A DNA stretch of 5,772 nt from Lonsdalea quercina subsp. quercina (GTDB taxonomy: Bacteria; Pseudomonadota; Gammaproteobacteria; Enterobacterales; Enterobacteriaceae). Each line of letters opens with the position of its first letter. Positions within the stretch are counted from its first letter, which is position 1. Under the pieces are notes generated by a model. That model saw only the letters and a list, made by a program, of their open reading frames with translations. It did no database searches and was not told the DNA's origin. Location of the stretch: NCBI RefSeq assembly GCF_000688655.1, contig NZ_JIBO01000004.1, positions 393,455 to 399,226 on the forward strand. Reading direction: 5' to 3'. Shown one piece after another: positions 1 to 5,341 of this stretch. A program made the position numbers and the translations under genes.

Positions 1-1
1 G

Positions 2-1768
2 GTCGCGACCACGGGCGAGTCGCAGACGGGGGGATATCAAGGTTCGTCGGGGGGTAAGCCGTCGATGTCGATGGCGAACTTCACACAAAGGGTCACCAGC
101 ACGACGCACAGCGCGGTCGCTGAGGGTGACGTGCTGGTCCGCGACAACGCCAACCAGCAGCAGGATGTGGCGACGTTGAGTCGTGACACGGAGCATGCGC
201 ACAGCGTGCTGGAGAATAATTTCGACAGAAATGCCATCCGGGACAAGCTGGAGATTCAGCAGCAGGCGACGTCGCTGGGTACGCAGGCGATGACGGCGTA
301 TGCAGAGAGCCAGCAGAATGCGGCGAAACAGCAGGCGCGTGATGAAATGGCGGCATCGGGCGAGCTTGAGGGACTGAGCGAAGCGGAGATTGAACAGCGC
401 GTGCTGGCGTCGGAGACGTTCAAGGCGGCGGAAAGCGAGTACGGAGTAGGCAGTCCGTTCTGGACGGCAGGGACATCGGTGAGCGGTCTTCTGGCCGGCG
501 TTCTGGGGGGCAATGTACAGAGCGGAGCGGCAGCGGGCGCCGCCCCGGTGCTGGCAAAGCTGATAAAGGATGCGAGCGGAGATGATAATGAGGGTGCGCG
601 TATAGCGCTGCATACGCTGGCGTCAGCGGTCCTGGCGAAGGCGCAGGGAGGCAATGCGACAGCGGGTGCTGCGGGGGGCTTCATCGCAGCGGCGAGTGCA
701 AAAACGTTTGCGCAGGCACTGTATGGAAAAGAAGCGGAGGAATTGGCGCCGGATGAGAAAATGGTTATCCTCAATCTGGTTTCAGCACTGGGTGCGGCAG
801 GCGGAGGACTGGCCACCGGCGACACGAGCGGGATAGTGAGCGCGGGTAATGCGGCCAGGGTTGAGGTTGAGAATAATGCGCTGAGTGTTCAGCAAAACCA
901 GGACCGGGCCAAAGAAATGACTCAGTGCCAGGGGGATGCTGCTTGTAAAAATGACGTTATTGATAAGTACAAGAAAATCAATGCAGAACAGCATGAAAGC
1001 GTTGTGAACTGCTCTGGTGCTAAGGATTGTGTCGATAAAGCGAATGAAGTTGGCCTGCTGCAGGCTGATTATGCCAAACGAACCAGTGAGTTGCTGGAGA
1101 AAGCACGTACTACAGGTGGTCTGAGGCCGGAAGAACAGGACGAATTATCTATTCTTCAGGTAACATCTATCCAGCTTGAGGCAGACAGAAATACGGCGAT
1201 CCATAATGCACTGATGTCAGGGGATTCGGAGGAAGCGAAGCAGCTTGCGATCAACTCACTGGCCCAGGCGGCTGGAACCAGTGCTGCGGGAATAGCGGCA
1301 GGGATTGGGAAAAAAGGAATCAATGAGCAGACCACAGTTAAACCGACAGGAAATACTTCCTCATTTGATGCTAACGAAATTCGCTTTTCACAGAATACCG
1401 TTTCTTACAATAAGACAGATCGAGATACACGCGTGAAATACACTTACGATGATCTTGTTTCCAGCATGAAAAAAGATGGCTGGAAAGGTGAACCAGTTGA
1501 TGTTATCAAGATGCCTGATGGAAAAATGACCAGTATGGATAATACAAGGATCAGTGCTGCCAGAGAAGCAGGCATAAAAGTTGAAGCTAACGTCAGGAGT
1601 TTTGACGATCCATTACCAAAAGATATGGTGGACTCGGGACGTTTTGGTTCTGCTAAAACATGGGGTGAAGCTATCACTGGAAGAATTAACAACCAGAGCA
1701 GTAGTTTTAGTAAAAATAATCCCAATGGATCATCCGATTCGCCAAGAATAACTGGTAAGGGTAAATAA
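2..1768 (+). CDS. cdiA: CdiA/FhaB-type contact-dependent inhibition exoprotein, C-terminal part with pretoxin (VENN) region and ParB-like toxin domain; 5'-partial
   Basis: The frame is open from base 2, so the gene starts outside the window; the Met at 65 is internal. Numbering from that Met: residues 1-130 are a polar helical segment typical of the end of FhaB/CdiA proteins. Residues 136-250 are Ala/Gly-rich pretoxin sequence. The VENN motif is at 268-271 (bases 866-877). Beyond it the sequence should be the exchangeable toxin region: two cysteine pairs (C288/C294, C316/C322), a linker, then a C-terminal domain at about 435-565. Its middle, with GEPVDVIKMPDGK, then DNTR at 492-495 and SAAREAGI, resembles the ParB N-terminal (sulfiredoxin-like) fold, a fold used by some polymorphic nuclease toxins. 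In this family the protein is exported by a CdiB-type two-partner transporter and the C-terminus is delivered into neighbouring cells. The composition becomes more A+T-rich after VENN. Membership of the exoprotein family is firm; nuclease activity is inferred from the fold resemblance only. Confidence 0.88.
   Translation, partial: VATTGESQTGGYQGSSGGKPSMSMANFTQRVTSTTHSAVAEGDVLVRDNANQQQDVATLSRDTEHAHSVLENNFDRNAIRDKLEIQQQATSLGTQAMTAYAESQQNAAKQQARDEMAASGELEGLSEAEIEQRVLASETFKAAESEYGVGSPFWTAGTSVSGLLAGVLGGNVQSGAAAGAAPVLAKLIKDASGDDNEGARIALHTLASAVLAKAQGGNATAGAAGGFIAAASAKTFAQALYGKEAEELAPDEKMVILNLVSALGAAGGGLATGDTSGIVSAGNAARVEVENNALSVQQNQDRAKEMTQCQGDAACKNDVIDKYKKINAEQHESVVNCSGAKDCVDKANEVGLLQADYAKRTSELLEKARTTGGLRPEEQDELSILQVTSIQLEADRNTAIHNALMSGDSEEAKQLAINSLAQAAGTSAAGIAAGIGKKGINEQTTVKPTGNTSSFDANEIRFSQNTVSYNKTDRDTRVKYTYDDLVSSMKKDGWKGEPVDVIKMPDGKMTSMDNTRISAAREAGIKVEANVRSFDDPLPKDMVDSGRFGSAKTWGEAITGRINNQSSSFSKNNPNGSSDSPRITGKGK
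1757..1761 (+). promoter_or_regulatory. Shine-Dalgarno of the first immunity gene, inside the toxin 3' end
   Basis: AAGGG sits 7 bases before the ATG at 1769 and lies within the last toxin codons. The toxin stop TAA (1766-1768) abuts the ATG, so translational coupling is likely. This site decides the immunity start. Confidence 0.6.
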
Positions 1769-2167
1769 ATGACTAACAGAGCAGGCATGTATAAAAATTA
1801 TTTATCTCCAGGTTTTTCTTTACCTGAAAGTTTTATTGATTATGTCTCAGGAGCTGAATTAGAAGATATCGAGTCGTGGTGGTTATTTTGTTGTGCTCAA
1901 AATTATGTTGATTTTTGGTGCGACAAGATTAGAAAGCTTTATCCGGAACGGAGTTTGATACCTTTTGCGAACTGGCGTTATACGGATGATATTGTCTGTT
2001 TCGACGGCGAAGATACGTCAGGCGATCCGAAAGTATATTATGTCCATGCTTTTGCTTCCGCAGGCTGGGAGGACAAAGGTTATACAGATAACTTCGAGGA
2101 ATGGCTAAAAATGGCGCGTCTTGAGTCTGCCCGTCATAAAGCTGAACGAGCAGAAGACGAAGAGTAA
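1769..2167 (+). CDS. cdiI: Probable immunity protein of the upstream toxin, SUKH/SMI1-KNR4-like
   Basis: 132 residues, soluble, with no signal peptide or membrane segment, as expected of a cytoplasmic protein that binds and blocks the toxin C-terminus. The region around residues 64-79 (IPFANWRYTDDIVCFD), the strand-like PKVYYVHAF (87-95) and the helix NFEEWLKMA (108-116) follow the order seen in SUKH-superfamily immunity proteins. The C-terminal tail is short, charged and helical. The start is the ATG directly after the toxin stop, preceded by AAGGG at good spacing. Zero-gap placement after a CdiA 3' end is the standard position of cdiI, so the immunity role rests mainly on context. The SUKH assignment comes from pattern memory and would need a profile search. 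It shares the toxin domain's A+T-rich composition and was probably acquired with it. Confidence 0.72.
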   Translation: MTNRAGMYKNYLSPGFSLPESFIDYVSGAELEDIESWWLFCCAQNYVDFWCDKIRKLYPERSLIPFANWRYTDDIVCFDGEDTSGDPKVYYVHAFASAGWEDKGYTDNFEEWLKMARLESARHKAERAEDEE

Positions 2168-2710
2168 TTATTCCTGAATAAACCGGTAAGGAACGGTGTC
2201 AGTTAGCCAGACCCCGTTATCAGCCTGAAAGAATTTAAAGCCCTGTTCGTACATGTTCAGGGCTTTTATTTTTAGTACTACCGGTTTTCCATGACGTTGT
2301 CCTACTTGAATTGCAGTATCTTCATCAGGTGAAAGATGTACATACTGGCGTGACAGAGGGATCAGACCATGCTCCCTGATTGCAGATATAAAGCGGCTTG
2401 CTGTTCCATGATATAAAATATCTGGCGGCTTTTTCTCTGTATAAGCGATATTAACCTGCTGTGTTGAGTGCCCCTGAGCTGCCCGGATGCGTAACCCATC
2501 GTCTGAAATCGTAAAGCGTTTTTTATCACTGCTATCAACAATATCATGAAGAAGGTTATCATCAAGTGTATAGCCTTCTTTAACTGAACAAAGAATAAGA
2601 TCGCTTATGATAGCCCATCCTTCATTATCCAGAGATAAACCGATGGCTTCTGGTTTATGGCGTAATACATAACTCAAAAACTTGCTTATATCTGTGTTTT
2701 TTTTACTCAT
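2168..2710 (-). CDS. kptA: RNA 2'-phosphotransferase (Tpt1/KptA family)
   Basis: 180 residues, close to the length of E. coli KptA (about 184) and apparently intact. The family uses NAD+ to remove an internal RNA 2'-phosphate, yielding ADP-ribose 1'',2''-cyclic phosphate; in eukaryotes this completes tRNA splicing, while the natural bacterial substrate is unclear. Family landmarks are visible: LRHKPEAIG with R17/H18, DKKRF (62-66), RAAQGHS with H81, YHGT (100-103) followed by R106, YVHLS (123-127), RHGKPVVL with R139, and NGVWLT near the C-terminus. The catalytic Arg/His/Arg/Arg positions therefore look preserved. The start ATG has only a weak TGAG about 9 bases upstream. It is convergent with the immunity gene and abuts it with no spacer. 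Its neighbour upstream on the same strand is a decayed symE. It could be a passenger picked up with the module. Confidence 0.92.
   Translation of the reverse strand: MSKKNTDISKFLSYVLRHKPEAIGLSLDNEGWAIISDLILCSVKEGYTLDDNLLHDIVDSSDKKRFTISDDGLRIRAAQGHSTQQVNIAYTEKKPPDILYHGTASRFISAIREHGLIPLSRQYVHLSPDEDTAIQVGQRHGKPVVLKIKALNMYEQGFKFFQADNGVWLTDTVPYRFIQE
2237..2273 (+). terminator. Intrinsic terminator for the cdiA/immunity transcript, embedded in the kptA coding sequence
   Basis: A perfect 9-bp inverted repeat, AAAGCCCTG (2237-2245) and CAGGGCTTT (2258-2266), with a 12-base loop is followed by a T-rich run to 2273 (TTTTATTTTT, with one A). It lies about 70 bases after the immunity stop and reads in the plus direction, so it should end the toxin-immunity mRNA. 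It sits wholly inside kptA codons. Confidence 0.75.
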
Positions 2711-2724
2711 GATAATAATCTCAA

Positions 2725-2756
2725 ATAAATCCCGGTCACCGAGCCGGGGTATTTTT
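2725..2756. terminator. Probable intrinsic terminator between kptA and the decayed symE
   Basis: CCCGG (2731-2735) pairs with CCGGG (2744-2748) around an 8-base loop. A T run follows on the plus side (2751-2755), and on the minus strand the sequence continues ATTTATTT. It lies just after the symE stop on the minus strand, the same relative place as the stronger terminator at 5303-5336 beside the second symE, so it probably ended the ancestral symE transcript. Confidence 0.55.
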
Positions 2757-2761
2757 ATCGG

Positions 2762-3003
2762 TCACTCAGCGGTCACTGGTCTGATAACCAGCTGTTCCCA
2801 CCCAACCACCACTATCACTGGCGTATCGGTGGTGAACCCAGCCTCTTTTAGCCAGTCGTTTTTAAGGTGCAGGCTGGGGGGCGGCTGTGATATTTAGTCA
2901 TTTTAGTGGCGCGTTGCTCATGGCGAATACTGGTATAACCCACCTTTAGCCGCCGCTGCGCTTTGGAAATCTTCACTTCTGAAATACAATCCTGCTCAGC
3001 CAT
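2762..3003 (-). pseudogene. symE: SymE-family toxin gene, frameshifted
   Basis: The ATG at 3003-3001 opens a frame with the SymE N-terminus (MAEQDCISE, RRLKVGY, then a charged stretch to KYHSR). Frame is lost at a run of six C on the coding strand (2881-2876). Shifting by one base restores PSLHLKNDWLKEAGF, TPVIVVV and QLVIRPVTAE with a stop at 2764-2762. The span of 242 bases is one short of 81 codons, consistent with a single-base deletion in the homopolymer. SymE proteins have an AbrB-like fold; E. coli SymE is an SOS-induced toxin held down by the antisense RNA SymR. Without the fix the product stops soon after codon 50 and lacks the conserved C-terminal half. The second copy at 5342-5578 shows the same motifs unbroken. 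Confidence 0.85.
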
Positions 3004-3012
3004 AATAACTAA

Positions 3013-3016
3013 TCCT
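3013..3016 (-). promoter_or_regulatory. Shine-Dalgarno of the decayed symE
   Basis: AGGA on the minus strand, 9 bases before the ATG at 3003. It supports that ATG as the original start, and so shows what the second symE copy (whose matching codon is ATT) has lost. The remaining spacer between symE and the regulator remnant (3004-3080) shows no other recognisable signal. Confidence 0.55.
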
Positions 3017-3080
3017 AACTAGTTGTTGTGGTCAGCAGTCTTATCTTGTTGCACCACGCTAAGGCCGCGCTAAATCAGGC

Positions 3081-3185
3081 TTACCCCAGCACTCGCCGGG
3101 CCTGATGTTTTAAAATCAGTGCATCCAGAATCGATGTCACTGACTTCAGTTCTTCTTTGTCCATCTGCTTAAGCCCCTCGAACTG
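3081..3185 (-). pseudogene. C-terminal remnant of an XRE-type HTH regulator
   Basis: Reading the minus strand from 3185 gives QFEGLKQMDKEELK, then SILDALILKHQARRVLG and a stop at 3083-3081. This aligns with the C-terminal helix of the regulator at the right edge (LQFEAVSGMPEEE, ALLDGMILKYQAK), so it is the tail of a paralogous gene that stood upstream of this symE. The DNA-binding part is missing: homology stops where the IS3-type end begins at 3186. The product would not be functional. Confidence 0.75.
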
Positions 3186-3299
3186 TGATCCTACCCACGT
3201 AATGTGGACACCGCCCTAAGCGAGGTTCTGGTTTTCAAATTGTTCCGGGCTAAGACCGCCGCAGGCAGTGTGACGACGCCAACGATTGTAATCACACAT
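3186..3299 (-). mobile_element. 3' end remnant of an IS3-family element (transposase C-terminus plus terminal repeat)
   Basis: The minus strand reads [13 protein letters not shown] then [12 protein letters not shown] with a stop at 3218-3216. This is the end typical of IS3-family OrfB transposases ([15 protein letters not shown]). About 30 bases later comes a probable terminal inverted repeat whose outer tip, TGATCCTACCCACG read on the plus strand from 3186, begins with the TG usual for this family. Only about 28 codons remain; the rest of the element and its other end are absent. It replaced the front of the adjacent regulator gene and abuts a haemagglutinin fragment, so a deletion after insertion is likely. 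It is a different IS3 type from the element at 3851-4912. Confidence 0.75.
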
Positions 3300-3850
3300 A
3301 CGACTTAACGGTCAACACCGATAAGAACACCGTGGCTCCCGTCACACAGTCGCTGACGTTCCAAGATGAGGCTGCGGCGCAAAGCAATCCGTACGGCACC
3401 ATTCTGGCGATTGACGCGGCCGGCAAGCGGGCGCAGGTTCGCGTAAAAGACACGTCCGGGACGTTAACGGACATGTGGGTGAATTACCTCGCCCTGCAAC
3501 CGAATGCAGACGGCAGCTATGCCATGACGTTTTATCAAACCACCGGATTCTGGCAGAGAGCGGTGCCGACGCCTTACCAAAATACCGTCTGGCGCGAATT
3601 TAACCGCGGCAGGCTGGAACAATGGGACCCGGAAAAACACATCGATATTTACAGCGCGCCGAACGTCACGGATTACAACAACCTGCGTGAGCGTACGGTC
3701 ACCGGCTCGCTCACGCGTGACAGACTGATTTCGGAAGGGACCGGCGCCCGAATTCTGGCGGGCGGCGACATGACGCTGCGTATTAACGGGCAGTTGCTCA
3801 ATGATGCCAGCGTGATCACGGCCAACGGCAACCTGGGGATTGAAGGGGGT
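3299..3850 (+). pseudogene. Internal fragment of a second CdiA/FhaB-type exoprotein
   Basis: The plus frame from YDLTVNTDK at 3299 runs through PVTQSLTFQDEAAAQ, a region rich in aromatic and polar residues, and ends in FHA-repeat-like sequence (GARILAGGDMTLRING, NDASVITANGNLGIEGG). This is the middle of a large haemagglutinin, not a start or an end. There is no credible initiation site: GTG at 3332 opens the frame but has no convincing ribosome binding site. On the left it joins an IS3 remnant; on the right the frame runs by chance into a truncated transposase OrfA, giving a 243-codon chimeric frame to 4063 in which codons 1-174 are haemagglutinin. Probably a relic of an orphan cdiA module cut down by deletion. 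Confidence 0.82.
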
Positions 3851-3856
3851 CGACAC

Positions 3857-4063
3857 GTGAAGGATGTTTGCCGCGAAAACGGTGTGTCGAAAGCCAGCTA
3901 TTATAACTGGAAAGCCAAATACGGCGGCATGGTGTCCTCCGATATTAAACGAATGAAAGAGCTGGAAGAAGACAATCGCCGATTAAAGCAAATGTACGCA
4001 TCCCTCAGCTTAGATCATGAAATTCTTAAGGATGTTGTAGCAAAAAACTCTAGCGGTGCCTGA
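3857..4063 (+). pseudogene. IS3-family transposase OrfA, 5'-truncated and altered at the frameshift site
   Basis: It starts abruptly at VKDVCRENGVS, in the helix-turn-helix that OrfA uses to bind the element ends. It continues with SYYNWKAKYGGM and a leucine-rich coiled coil (about 3950-4035; LEEDNRRLKQMY, LDHEILKDVV). The initiator and roughly the first 20 codons are missing. After VVA the frame reads KNSSGA and stops at 4061-4063. One extra A in the A run at 4042-4047 would instead give KKL and an immediate TAG at 4051-4053, which I believe is the family's normal end. Confidence 0.8.
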
Positions 4064-4895
4064 AAAGCGTGAGTTGGTGCGTTATGTCATGACGGAACAT
4101 CAGGCCAGTGAGCGACGTGGGTGCCGCATTATCGGTATTAGTCGAAGTCTGTTGCATTACCGCCCGAACACGACACGGGATCTGCCGGTGGTCGAGGCAC
4201 TACAAAAATTGGCGCATCAGTATCCGGCCTATGGCTTTGGACTGATGTTCAATAAGTTACGTCAGGCAGGATTACCGTGAAATGCAAAACGGGTTTACCG
4301 GATCTACTGTCTATTAAAACTCAATCTTCGACGCAAAGGAAAAAAACGCCTACCTAACAGGCATCCACAACCGTTGGTTTTTCCGCCTAAAATGAACCAC
4401 TGTTGGTCAGTTGATTTTATGAGTGATGCCTTGATCGACGGGCGGCGATTCAGGTTATTTAACGTCATTGATGACTTTAATCGGGAAGCGCTGGCCATCG
4501 ACGTTGATTTGAATATACCGGCTCATCGTGTTGTGCGTATTCTGGAACGATTAAGCGCAGAACGAGGCTACCCGGCTTTTATACGAAGTGACAATGGGCC
4601 AGAACTCACTGCCGTTGCTTTAGCCGAATGGGCAGAATGACATGGTGTGAAACTCGATTTTATTCAGCCAGGCAGGCCGATGCAGAATGGATTTATTGAG
4701 CGATTTAACAAAACGCTACGAACAGAAATACTCGATAGGTATCTGTTCAGAACACGGTCAGAAGTCCGCGTGCTAACAGAAGACTGGCGCACAGAATATA
4801 ACGAAGAACGCCCGCATAGCACACTGGGTGATATGCCACCCGTTATCTATGCGAGGCAAAAACTGGCCGGAGATCCTCACTGGCGGTGGTACTAA
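4056..4895 (+). pseudogene. IS3-family transposase OrfB (DDE integrase), broken by two in-frame TGA codons
   Basis: One frame carries a complete OrfB interrupted by TGA at 4278-4280 (between QAGLP and NAKRVYRIYC) and at 4638-4640 (between AEWAE and HGVKLDF). The DDE triad is present: D in WSVDFM (4413-4415), D in RSDNGPE (4590-4592) and E in GFIERFN (4698-4700). The spacing from second D to E is 35 codons counting the stop, as in this family. The first TGA most likely replaces a Trp codon, since PWNHKRVYR is usual here; the second fits CGA to TGA. The C-terminus (YNEERPHSTLGDMPP) is whole. No full transposase can be made. Confidence 0.87.
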
Positions 4896-4912
4896 AAAAC
4901 GGAGGGACTACA

Positions 4913-5075
4913 AAATCAACGAGCAAGGGAAAAAATATTGGATGGAATAATTAATGCACCGAATGCTTCAGTAAAAGAAGGGAATCGTTTTGGTGGATTT
5001 GATGTTATAGCTCCTGATGGGCGCGGAGCTACATTCGATCCTCAAGGTAACTTCCGTGGATTTTTGGAACCTTAA
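4913..5075 (+). pseudogene. C-terminal fragment of a second CDI toxin module
   Basis: The last 53 codons of a toxin, read in frame from just after the insertion sequence: NQRAREKILDGIINAPN, then RFGGFDVIAPDGRGATF and NFRGFLEP with a TAA at 5073-5075. It has the Gly-rich, strand-like ending of many polymorphic toxin domains, and a small gene follows 2 bases later, as in toxin-immunity pairs. I do not recognise the toxin family. The upstream part of the domain, the VENN region and any start are missing, so no active toxin is expected. The reading frame is clean to its stop, suggesting recent loss. Confidence 0.68.
5066..5069 (+). promoter_or_regulatory. Weak Shine-Dalgarno of the second immunity gene
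   Basis: GGAA lies 8 bases before the ATG at 5078, inside the last toxin codons. It supports the ATG at 5078 and translation coupled to the upstream toxin frame. Confidence 0.4.
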
Positions 5076-5077
5076 TT

Positions 5078-5302
5078 ATGAATTTTAAAGATCAATTAAA
5101 GATCATAATCACTAGTGATATTGATTATGAAAAATTAATAGCTGAAATTTATTGTAATGATGAGTTCATTGCTCTTTTGCAACAAGAAAATGGCATTAAT
5201 GATATTAAAGTTGAGTTTTCGTCCAACATTAATGCATTGGATTTTGACTGGCTTCAGAATGCATTAAACGAAGCCAGAAAAAAATTATTAAATCAAGGAT
5301 AA
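5078..5302 (+). CDS. Small acidic protein, probable orphan immunity protein
   Basis: 74 residues, acidic, apparently intact, with no signal peptide or membrane segment. Features are an amphipathic helix around DYEKLIAEIY (16-25), a hydrophobic EFIALLQQENG (29-39), a strand-like DIKVEF (42-47) and a C-terminal helix (WLQNALNEARKKLL, 58-71). It follows a toxin C-terminal fragment by 2 bases and is closed by a strong terminator, the normal place of a cdiI gene. I do not securely recognise its immunity family. Since the toxin is only a remnant, it would protect against sister cells still carrying the full toxin, if it is transcribed at all; no promoter is evident and the insertion sequence separates it from older upstream DNA. 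Confidence 0.65.
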   Translation: MNFKDQLKIIITSDIDYEKLIAEIYCNDEFIALLQQENGINDIKVEFSSNINALDFDWLQNALNEARKKLLNQG

Positions 5303-5336
5303 AAACCCCGGCCCCTAAAAAGGCCGGGATTTTTTT
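5303..5336. terminator. Bidirectional intrinsic terminator
   Basis: Perfect 7-bp GC stem CCCGGCC (5307-5313) / GGCCGGG (5322-5328) with an 8-base loop. It is flanked by AAAAA on the left and seven T (5330-5336) on the right, so it reads as a terminator both ways: for the small immunity gene on plus and the regulator-symE gene on minus. Confidence 0.85.
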
Positions 5337-5341
5337 ATCCG

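Larger units (their letters stand above)
3851..4912 (+). mobile_element. Truncated, inactivated IS3-family insertion sequence
   Basis: The element contains an OrfA lacking its start and a full-length but interrupted OrfB. The left end is lost at the haemagglutinin junction (about 3848-3857). A likely right end is the CA at 4911-4912: the outer tip read on the minus strand, TGTAGTCCCTCCG, starts with TG as usual for IS3-family repeats. Beyond it the sequence is toxin coding. The left repeat is missing, so a target duplication cannot be tested. The OrfA style (VCRENGVSKASYYNWK, KELEEDNRRLK) looks like the IS407-type branch, from memory. Confidence 0.82.

Noticed and set aside
65..67. ATG at 65 as the start of the exoprotein gene
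   Set aside because: The frame is open without a stop back to base 2 with typical exoprotein residues, and there is no ribosome site before 65; the gene begins outside the window.
37..994. Several long open frames antisense to the exoprotein (93-356, 256-825, 782-994)
   Set aside because: They mirror a G+C-rich, Ala/Gly-rich coding region, have low-complexity Ala/Ser/Pro compositions and no recognisable motif; shadows of the plus-strand gene.
1444..1788. 114-codon antisense frame over the toxin domain and immunity start
   Set aside because: It covers the reverse strand of a well-supported toxin domain and resembles no family.
2168..2710. KptA-like protein as an ADP-ribosylating toxin or a second immunity protein
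   Set aside because: Length and the full set of catalytic landmarks match genuine RNA 2'-phosphotransferases, and it lies on the strand opposite to the toxin unit.
2682..2897. 71-codon plus-strand frame across the kptA start and decayed symE
   Set aside because: It is antisense to kptA and SymE sequence with clear homology on the minus strand, and it reads through a terminator hairpin.
4278..4640. In-frame TGA codons in OrfB as recoding (selenocysteine or suppressed stop)
   Set aside because: No selenocysteine context is visible. The element also lacks its 5' end and has a lost slippery base, so the stops are ordinary decay.
4374..4895. Separate small genes starting at 4374 and 4647
   Set aside because: Both are continuations of one OrfB frame after its stops; homology crosses each stop with correct DDE spacing.
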